Source: Chloracidobacterium sp. UBA7659 (GTDB taxonomy: Bacteria > Acidobacteriota > Blastocatellia > Pyrinomonadales > Pyrinomonadaceae). Taken from it: a stretch of DNA of 6,367 bases. The notes beneath the pieces were generated by a model. It saw nothing but the letters and a program-made list of their open reading frames with translations. It had not been told where the DNA came from and did no database searches. Below are positions 1 to 4,885 of the stretch, piece by piece. Numbering within the stretch: position 1 is the stretch's first letter; each line of letters starts with the position of its first letter. Position numbers and translations under genes: made by a program. The stretch covers positions 51,014-57,380 of the forward strand of contig DLHV01000023.1 in NCBI GenBank assembly GCA_002483395.1, read 5' to 3'.

Positions 1-563
1 TCGAAGAGTACGAGGAGGTTACGGAATCTGAATTTACGGAATCTGCGCCCGAAACCGAATTTGTATCGAGCGACCCGTTCGAAACCGTAGCCGAAGAACC
101 TGAGGCCGAAGTTGCCGAAAGTCCCTCCGAGGAATTTGAACCGCAGGCCGATCATGGACAAAGTAACGGTTCGGGATCGCATACAGTTGCGGAGCCGCTG
201 ACCGAAGTGGCTGCCACCCAGGCCGCAAGAACGCGCTACCGTGATCGAACCGTCGATCTTCCGATCGAGGTGGCCGATGACGAAAGGCGTTTGCACAACG
301 ATGCACGCCGATTTGCCCGCCTGCTTGTTTCGGAAATAAAGCTTTATAACGAACAAAAGGTAAGCGAAGGGCGTCAATCCGGCGATCTTTACGACAGGCT
401 GCGTGAAGCGATCGATCGTTCGCGGGACATGTACGACAAGCGGGTCCAGGAGCCTGTCGCCGCAAGATTTGACTATTTTCACTACGAATTGGTCAATGCG
501 CTTGCCGAAGGCGAAGATGTAAAGCTCGGTGCAAGCTATCCAGGAGCGAAGGTTTTGGCGTAG
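1..563 (+). CDS. C-terminal part of a protein with an acidic disordered region and a conserved helical C-terminal domain (5' end outside window)
   Basis: The reading frame is open from position 3 to the TAG at 561-563, giving 186 residues. It has no stop or convincing start inside the window, so the gene begins upstream. A GTG at 207 lies mid-frame with no clear Shine-Dalgarno and is not the start. About the first 65 residues are dominated by Glu, Ser, Thr and Pro (repeated TES, AEEPEAE-type segments) and look disordered. The remaining part, from about residue 70, is ordered, charged and probably helical, with recognisable stretches such as DARRFARLLVSEIKLYNEQ, DLYDRLREAIDRSRDMYDKR and FDYFHYELVNALAEG. 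I recall similar C-termini in acidobacterial proteins that start with a short zinc-ribbon, but the N-terminus is not visible, so that is only a guess. The catalytic or binding role is unknown. No membrane segment or signal is visible in this part. The gene is followed directly by a hairpin terminator and faces a convergent gene. Confidence 0.85.
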   Translation, partial: EEYEEVTESEFTESAPETEFVSSDPFETVAEEPEAEVAESPSEEFEPQADHGQSNGSGSHTVAEPLTEVAATQAARTRYRDRTVDLPIEVADDERRLHNDARRFARLLVSEIKLYNEQKVSEGRQSGDLYDRLREAIDRSRDMYDKRVQEPVAARFDYFHYELVNALAEGEDVKLGASYPGAKVLA

Positions 564-580
564 CAATAACGCGACTGCAA

Positions 581-620
581 AAAGAAAAGAAGGCGGGCTG
601 GTTGTCCGCCTTTTTCTTTG
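581..620. terminator. Probable bidirectional intrinsic terminator between convergent genes
   Basis: GGCGG (592-596) pairs with CCGCC (606-610) across a 9-nt loop. The hairpin is flanked by an A-rich run on the left (579-591) and TTTTTCTTT on the right (611-619), and the A/T flanks extend the stem. Read on the plus strand it ends the gene stopping at 563. Read on the minus strand the A-rich flank becomes the U-tract for the gene stopping at 647. The stem is short, so efficiency is uncertain. Confidence 0.75.
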
Positions 621-646
621 TGCTTTTAAACTGCCTCCAGCGCTTC

Positions 647-1165
647 TTAGTTGCTCGGCTTTTCCTTTTCGGAGTCGAGGAGCGGCCGCGTGCCCTGTAT
701 ATTGTCCGGTGAGGTATGCAGGTGAGGCACCTTCCAATCTTTGCCAATCTTCTTGAATATAAGGGTCATGCGTCCCGAGGCACTCTCGAGCTTTCCGTCA
801 AATTCCTGCGTCTGCTTCCATTTGCAGGAAACGTACGCCGAAGTCGGACTGAGCATCTCAACCCGAAGGCCGGTAATATCCAGCGTCACATCCTTGGTCT
901 TTGCGTAGCTGGAATCGCGATTCTTTTTCATCGTCTCCCAGCCGATAGTCGCCGTGCCGTTGTTATTGAAAAATAAGGTACGGTCGCTCTTTTCGTAAAC
1001 GCTCATTACCTTTTCGGCGTCAACCTGTTTTATGCCTTCGATCAGCCGGTCGAACGCTTCGCGGACGCCCTTCGACGGATCGATCTTCGCCGCCGAGGCC
1101 TTCTGGCCGAATCCGGAAAATGCGAAGATCGAAATGAGTACAACACAAAGTGCAAGTCTTTTCAT
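647..1165 (-). CDS. Exported SnoaL-like / DUF4440-type (NTF2-fold) protein
   Basis: The gene encodes 172 residues from the ATG at 1165. A longer in-frame start (TTG at 1174) would sit directly against the Shine-Dalgarno, whereas AGAGG lies 9 nt before the ATG, so the ATG is preferred. The N-terminus is a typical signal peptide: MKR, then a hydrophobic core (LALCVVLISIFAFSGFG), then a likely AxA cleavage site at KASAA. The mature part of about 145 residues has the pattern of SnoaL-like/DUF4440 proteins: an early helix around 'REAFDRLIEGIKQVDAEKVMSVY', then alternating strands, and the closing strand 'GKDWKVPHLHTS', which matches the W-x-[IV]-x-H-x-H-x-S ending common in SnoaL_3-like families. 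Such domains form cone-shaped pockets that bind or convert small molecules, or act as non-enzymatic modules, and the substrate cannot be told here. It would act outside the cytoplasm. The gene is monocistronic, convergent with the gene on its left and divergent from the FecR-like gene on its right. Confidence 0.85.
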   Translation of the reverse strand: MKRLALCVVLISIFAFSGFGQKASAAKIDPSKGVREAFDRLIEGIKQVDAEKVMSVYEKSDRTLFFNNNGTATIGWETMKKNRDSSYAKTKDVTLDITGLRVEMLSPTSAYVSCKWKQTQEFDGKLESASGRMTLIFKKIGKDWKVPHLHTSPDNIQGTRPLLDSEKEKPSN

Positions 1166-1173
1166 TATTATCA

Positions 1174-1180
1174 ACCTCTT
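1174..1180 (-). promoter_or_regulatory. Ribosome binding site that decides the start of the SnoaL-like gene
   Basis: On the minus strand the sequence reads AAGAGGTTGATAATAATG. AGAGG is 9 nt from the ATG at 1165 and adjoins the alternative TTG at 1174, which favours the ATG. Confidence 0.6.
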
Positions 1181-1204
1181 GGATAAATTGTTTACCTTAG
1201 AGAG

Positions 1205-1232
1205 TTTATAACCAAAAAACTTGCGCTTACAA
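1205..1232 (-). promoter_or_regulatory. Candidate sigma-70-type promoter for the SnoaL-like gene
   Basis: On the minus strand there is a -35-like TTGTAA (1227-1232), a 16-bp spacer and a -10-like TATAAA (1205-1210). The distance from the -10 to the ATG at 1165 is about 40 bp. This is a pattern match by eye, with three mismatches to TTGACA/TATAAT in all. Confidence 0.4.
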
Positions 1233-1234
1233 GT
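1219..1234. promoter_or_regulatory. Dyad overlapping the -35 of the SnoaL-like gene promoter
   Basis: ACTTG (1219-1223) and CAAGT (1230-1234) are exact inverted repeats around a 6-bp centre. The dyad lies over the proposed -35 hexamer, where a repressor would block transcription. The arms are only 5 bp, so chance is possible. Confidence 0.25.
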
Positions 1235-1286
1235 ACGCGCCCGAGCGATCTATATTAATAGCGAATACCTTAAAACAGCGTAATTA

Positions 1287-1324
1287 CACGATTTCGTGAC
1301 CGGAAAAACGAGATTGCACGATTT
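1287..1324. repeat. Direct repeat CACGATTT, 30 bp apart, first copy palindromic
   Basis: CACGATTT occurs at 1287-1294 and again at 1317-1324, so the start-to-start distance is 30 bp, close to three helical turns. The first copy extends to the palindrome CACGA-TT-TCGTG (1287-1298). The second copy continues as GGTC and is not palindromic. The placement between two divergent promoters suggests tandem protein-binding sites, but both elements are short. Confidence 0.3.
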
Positions 1325-1337
1325 GGTCTCACGTCTC

Positions 1338-1355
1338 TTTGTAAAACTTTACAAA
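1338..1355. promoter_or_regulatory. Perfect 8+8 bp palindrome, candidate operator in the divergent control region
   Basis: TTTGTAAA (1338-1345) and TTTACAAA (1348-1355) are perfect inverted repeats separated by AC. The site lies 135 bp before the ATG at 1491 and about 55 bp before the TATAAA candidate of that gene, a usual position for an activator site. No run of T follows it, so it is not a terminator. The regulator is unknown. Confidence 0.4.
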
Positions 1356-1385
1356 CACAAGGTTTTCTTTACTCTTTGGTTCTGA

Positions 1386-1414
1386 ATTTTCGAGGTATGA
1401 TTCTTGCATATAAA
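1386..1414 (+). promoter_or_regulatory. Weak candidate promoter for the FecR-like gene
   Basis: TATAAA at 1409-1414, preceded by TG at 1405-1406, is the best -10 candidate. TATGAT at 1396-1401 is an alternative. No good -35 hexamer lies 16-18 bp upstream of either, so the promoter may need an activator or an alternative sigma factor. The leader to the ATG would be about 70 nt. Confidence 0.25.
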
Positions 1415-1476
1415 CGGGGTAAACGTCGGTGCAATAAATTCCGGCTGCTTTTCTCAAAGACAACATAGAAAAACTT

Positions 1477-1482
1477 AGGAGG
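1477..1482 (+). promoter_or_regulatory. Strong Shine-Dalgarno of the FecR-like gene
   Basis: A perfect AGGAGG lies 8 nt before the ATG at 1491. It fixes the start codon and predicts efficient translation. Confidence 0.85.
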
Positions 1483-1490
1483 GAAAGCAT

Positions 1491-3506
1491 ATGCGTTCCA
1501 CGAAAAAGATCCTGTGGGCAGTTATTTTGATAATGCCTCTTTTTTTCGGCACCACTGTATTCGCCGATGACGTTGACGACACGATCCCGGACGTGACGGC
1601 CCGTGTCGCGCGGTTCACGTTTATTCGCGGCGATGTTGAGGTCCGCCGCGAGGGCAGCCAGGATTGGGAAAAAGCCGTTTTGAACCTGCCGGTCGTCGAG
1701 GGCGACGAGATAACGACCGATGCAGGCGGGCGGTTCGAGATCCAGTTCAACAGCTACACGCATGTCCGCGTGGCTGAAAACTCGTATTTGAAGATAGTAG
1801 GTTTGAAGGACGGTGCTATCGCTTTAAGCCTCCCGGAAGGCACGCTGAATGCACGTTTTACCAAATTCGATAAGGACGAATCGTTCTTTGAGATCGATGC
1901 CCCGAAAACGACGATCGCCGTGCAGCGATCCGGGATGTATCGCATCGACGCCGGAAAATCCGGGGACTCCGAAGTGCGGGTAACCGTCACGAATAACGGT
2001 GAAGCCCGCATTTATTCCGATACATCAGGCTTTACGCTCAAGAACGGGCGGACGGCAACAATCAAGATTGACGGGCAATATGCCGGCGAGTGGGAAACTG
2101 CCGATGCGTCGCGCTACGCAGACGAGTTCGACGCCTGGTCGCTTGACCGCGATGTAGCGATCGCGAACCGGTTAAAAGACGCCTATTACGACAAGTATTA
2201 CGACCGCGACGTTTACGGTGCCGAAGACCTTGACGATTACGGCGAATGGGTACACACCCGAAAATACGGATACGTCTGGCGGCCGTATCGTAATTCCACC
2301 AGTCAGTATGCTAACTGGTCGCCGTACCGTTACGGCCACTGGCGTTGGATTCCGCCCTTTGGCTGGACGTGGGTGAACGACGAACCATGGGGCTGGGCGA
2401 CGTACCATCACGGCCGGTGGATTTATGATGACGGGTCGTGGTATTGGACGCCCTACGGCCAGTATCGAACCAGCCGAAGCTGGTGGTATCCGGCGCTGGT
2501 CGGACTGCTTATCGTCAACAACAATATTTGCTGGTATCCGCTTCCATATAATTACGGTTACTACAACTACAATTACTATTACGGTAATTACGGCGGCGGG
2601 CATCATGGCGGCGGCAATGGCGGAGGGCAAAATGGCGGCAACGGAGGAGGTTCCGGCGGCGGTCCAACTCCAAGCCCTACGCCTGTGATGCCTACGTCAT
2701 ATCCGCAGGGAGGACCTTCGGTATTTGCAAATAACGATCTGCGACGGGCGTGGTTTGCTACACCGCCCCTCCTACGCGTACCGCCGACTGGCGTTGTCTC
2801 AACCCCGCTGAGTTCATTCGGCCGTGTAACCAGAGACTTCAAGACACCCGCGGCTGCCGATGCAAGAGTCGTGCTGTCCAAGAAGCTCGCAATAAGCGAT
2901 CCGGTACGGCTGCTGCCGACTTTTCAGGAACTGAACGGAAAGGTCAGTCCGGAGATCAAGAGTGAGAAACCGCGGAACATCGTAGCGGCAACCAAGCCGC
3001 AAACCGGGGCGATGATCAGGAACGGTGACGGCCCGCTTGACCAAAAGCTGCAAACCACCAAGATATTTGGTGACCGGCAGCCTGTTCAAATAAGAGCAGA
3101 ACCCGGAAGTGTTCCGGAACGGCGGAAGACGGGTGCGGTCACGCATCCTGTCGTTAACGGTCAGGAAAATAACGACACTCCGATCCGTCCGGAACCAAGG
3201 CAAACGCAGCCATCTAAGCAACGCGGCGACGATGACCCAGTCAGAGCGGCACCAACAGAAACGCGGACAACCAAAACCAGGGATGACCGGCAAAGCGAAC
3301 CGGTTAGGCAGCCGCGTGTCGAAGCACCGCAAAAGCAACGAGATGATCCTCCGACGCGAAGTGAACCAACTCGAAGTGAACCGACGCGCAGCGAGCCTAC
3401 CCGCAGCGAGCCTCCACCGCGGAATGATCCGCCGCCGAGAAGCGAGCCGGCTCCATCAAAAAGCGAGCCGACTCGATCTGAGCCGCGGAAACCGAAGGAC
3501 GGCTAA
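1491..3506 (+). CDS. Exported FecR-domain protein with Tyr/Trp-rich DUF6600-like region, Gly-rich linker and TRSEP-repeat tail
   Basis: The protein has 671 residues. Residues 1-25 form a signal peptide with basic MRSTKK, a hydrophobic core and cleavage after VFA. Residues about 37-200 match a FecR domain: 'GDVEVRREGSQDWEKAV', 'VVEGDEITTDAGGRFEIQF', 'YLKIVGL' and 'IDAPKTTIAVQRSGMYRID' follow the usual strand order. Residues 250-352 are Trp/Tyr-rich, with WRPY, WSPYRYGHWRW, GWTWV, PWGWATYHHGRW and WYWTPYG, resembling DUF6600, which often follows FecR domains. A Tyr/Asn-rich stretch leads into a Gly-rich linker (about 368-391) and PTPSPTP. Residues 400-550 are less biased, and 550-671 are rich in Pro, Arg, Glu and Asp, ending with four exact TRSEP units and degenerate copies. 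There is no N-terminal cytoplasmic anti-sigma domain and no neighbouring sigma factor gene, so this is not a classical FecR sigma regulator. A surface, periplasmic or envelope-associated structural or binding role is inferred. 'WWYPALVGLLIVNNN' is only a short hydrophobic patch. The exact function is unknown. Confidence 0.9.
   Translation: MRSTKKILWAVILIMPLFFGTTVFADDVDDTIPDVTARVARFTFIRGDVEVRREGSQDWEKAVLNLPVVEGDEITTDAGGRFEIQFNSYTHVRVAENSYLKIVGLKDGAIALSLPEGTLNARFTKFDKDESFFEIDAPKTTIAVQRSGMYRIDAGKSGDSEVRVTVTNNGEARIYSDTSGFTLKNGRTATIKIDGQYAGEWETADASRYADEFDAWSLDRDVAIANRLKDAYYDKYYDRDVYGAEDLDDYGEWVHTRKYGYVWRPYRNSTSQYANWSPYRYGHWRWIPPFGWTWVNDEPWGWATYHHGRWIYDDGSWYWTPYGQYRTSRSWWYPALVGLLIVNNNICWYPLPYNYGYYNYNYYYGNYGGGHHGGGNGGGQNGGNGGGSGGGPTPSPTPVMPTSYPQGGPSVFANNDLRRAWFATPPLLRVPPTGVVSTPLSSFGRVTRDFKTPAAADARVVLSKKLAISDPVRLLPTFQELNGKVSPEIKSEKPRNIVAATKPQTGAMIRNGDGPLDQKLQTTKIFGDRQPVQIRAEPGSVPERRKTGAVTHPVVNGQENNDTPIRPEPRQTQPSKQRGDDDPVRAAPTETRTTKTRDDRQSEPVRQPRVEAPQKQRDDPPTRSEPTRSEPTRSEPTRSEPPPRNDPPPRSEPAPSKSEPTRSEPRKPKDG
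2592..2663 (+). repeat. Gly-rich low-complexity linker
   Basis: GGN-rich codons encode a run of Gly with His, Asn, Gln and Ser (residues about 368-391) inside the FecR-like protein. It follows a Tyr/Asn-rich segment and probably acts as a flexible spacer. Confidence 0.75.
3354..3413 (+). repeat. Four tandem 15-nt units encoding TRSEP
   Basis: There are four exact TRSEP units (residues 622-641). The first two use AGT-GAA for Ser-Glu and the last two use AGC-GAG. Degenerate units follow: PRSEP, SKSEP and a further TRSEP at residues 661-665. The synonymous differences show that the amino-acid pattern outlasted the DNA repeat, which suggests selection on the peptide. Confidence 0.85.
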
Positions 3507-3525
3507 TTCAAGGATAAAAGGAAGA

Positions 3526-3549
3526 GGCGGCCAAATGGCCGCCCTTTTT
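3526..3549 (+). terminator. Intrinsic terminator after the FecR-like gene, possibly bidirectional
   Basis: GGCGGCC (3526-3532) pairs perfectly with GGCCGCC (3537-3543) across an AAAT loop and is followed by C and TTTTT (3545-3549). It starts 19 nt after the TAA at 3504-3506. The T-tract overlaps the stop codon of the convergent M16 gene (TAA, read on the minus strand from 3550-3548). Read on the minus strand, the hairpin is followed by a weaker TCTTCCTTTT tract. Confidence 0.85.
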
Positions 3550-4885
3550 ATGGAACGTATACAGCCCGGTTAATATCGGTCGTGTTTCCGAGATAGAAAA
3601 ACCGCAGGTTCTTCATATACTTGTTAGCAACGGTTTGAATGTCGCGGGCGGTTACGGCTCTGACACCCTTCAGAAACTCGAATGAGTTTCTCCAGCCGCC
3701 GCCGACAAGCTCATACCGGGCAAGCTCGCCGACCTGGGCTCCGCTCGTTTCCTGGCCAAGATAGTGCCGGGTCAGGAAAAATGCTGCTATTTCGTCAATG
3801 ACCTCTTCGTTCAGCTTGTTGCTCTGTAACAGTTTGATCTGATCTCGCATCGCCACGATCGCCCGATTTGGGTCGTTTGTCGAAACGGAAATACTCGCGG
3901 TATTTGCACTGAAATTGCTCATATCTGCGTCGGGCGCGTACGAAAGCTGCAGCCGGCCGCGAACCTCCTGGTAGACCAGGGTCTGCAGGATCGACATGGC
4001 GACACGCATGGCGTAGTAATCCGGATCGCCCGGCGCAGGCGCCGCGAAAATTCCCTTGACGTAATTCGTCGGCAAAGTTCGCTGGGCGATATCGAGGGTC
4101 CCCTTCGAAAAATTCAACGTGGGATACGGCGTTTCCTTGTAAGTTCCGCGCGGCAGTTTTCCAAACGTCGCCGCGATCTTCGTTTTCAACTGATCGGCGT
4201 CCAGGTCACCGACGAATACAAGCAGGAGCCGCGACGTCTCCATCACACTTTTGTGATAGGCACGAAGATCGCTGGCGGTCAGCGATCCAATGGTCGCGAT
4301 CGTTCCGTTGACGTCGTTCGCATATGGATGGCCTGCATAGATGACCCTTTCCTGAAGCGTTTCAAGGGCGCTCTCCGGCACCGTCCCCGCTTCACGCAAT
4401 CCGGTCAGGATGCCTTCGCGATTGCGTTTGATATCTTCCTCGGCAAATGCAGGGTTCAAAAGCACTTCGGAATAAATCTCCCACGCCCGGTCGAAATTCT
4501 GCCGGGTCGATCCGAAGCTGACGACGCTGAAATCATTAGTCACCGACGCCCCGAACGCACTGCCCATGCTGGCAATCTCGCGCCGTACCGTTTGTCTCGG
4601 CAGGGTTTTTCCAGCGTCGATCGCCGTTGAGAGCATCAGGCTTTCGATGCCCGCGTTTTTTTCATTTATATTGCGTGCACCGCCGCGAACGAAAAGCCCG
4701 CCTGCAATCGTCGGCGAATTCACGCGCCGCTTAACGATCACCTTCAATCCGTTTACATCAATTTCGGTGACTTGAGCGGCCTGGGCCGCAAAATCGTCAA
4801 GTTTCGATTCCTGCGCAAAGGCCGTGACAGTAGCGAAAAATAAGATCGGCAAAAGAAAGGCTTTTCTAGTTACTTTCAAGCTCAT
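3548..4885 (-). CDS. Exported M16B peptidase-like protein without zinc motif (non-catalytic, substrate-binding partner)
   Basis: The protein has 445 residues, typical of one M16B subunit with two tandem M16 halves. Residues 1-24 form a signal peptide (MSLKVTRKAF, hydrophobic core, cleavage after AFA), so it acts outside the cytoplasm. The N-terminal half starts with 'VNGLKVIVKRRVNSP' and continues 'GGLFVRGGARNINEKNAGIESLML'. The HxxEH zinc motif expected near residues 82-86 is replaced by SLMLS, so this subunit cannot bind catalytic zinc. The C-terminal half keeps 'EVRGRLQLSYAPDA', with Arg309 and Tyr316 seven residues apart as in the R/Y substrate-binding pair of M16 proteins. The usual 'AAPAPGDPDYYAMRVAMSIL' region is also present. 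Its ATG overlaps the stop of the upstream M16 gene in an ATGA. The most likely role is the non-catalytic half of a heterodimeric zinc peptidase. A scaffold role without peptidase activity is the alternative. Confidence 0.9.
   Translation of the reverse strand: MSLKVTRKAFLLPILFFATVTAFAQESKLDDFAAQAAQVTEIDVNGLKVIVKRRVNSPTIAGGLFVRGGARNINEKNAGIESLMLSTAIDAGKTLPRQTVRREIASMGSAFGASVTNDFSVVSFGSTRQNFDRAWEIYSEVLLNPAFAEEDIKRNREGILTGLREAGTVPESALETLQERVIYAGHPYANDVNGTIATIGSLTASDLRAYHKSVMETSRLLLVFVGDLDADQLKTKIAATFGKLPRGTYKETPYPTLNFSKGTLDIAQRTLPTNYVKGIFAAPAPGDPDYYAMRVAMSILQTLVYQEVRGRLQLSYAPDADMSNFSANTASISVSTNDPNRAIVAMRDQIKLLQSNKLNEEVIDEIAAFFLTRHYLGQETSGAQVGELARYELVGGGWRNSFEFLKGVRAVTARDIQTVANKYMKNLRFFYLGNTTDINRAVYVP

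Noticed and set aside
34..465. 143-aa minus-strand open frame at the left edge
   Set aside because: It is antisense to the partial plus-strand gene, whose frame ends cleanly at a terminator. The Arg-rich composition is typical of a shadow frame.
1338..1355. BirA or TyrR operator
   Set aside because: The half-site TTGTAAA/TGTAAA is shared, but those operators as known have spacers of about 15 bp (BirA) and 6 bp (TyrR), not 2 bp.
1329..1763. 144-aa minus-strand open frame running through the divergent control region
   Set aside because: It overlaps the signal peptide and FecR start of a well-supported gene, and its own sequence shows no family pattern.
2592..2663. Gly-rich GGN repeats as a DNA-level repeat or CRISPR-like array
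   Set aside because: The units are irregular and in frame, and they are explained by a Gly-rich protein linker.
2814..3338. 174-aa minus-strand open frame opposite the FecR-like gene
   Set aside because: Its composition reflects the Arg/Pro-rich codons of the opposite strand, and it has no start signal or domain.
3109..3573. 154-aa plus-strand open frame across the FecR-like gene end and terminator
   Set aside because: It reads out of frame through the repeat tail and the terminator hairpin, with no independent evidence.
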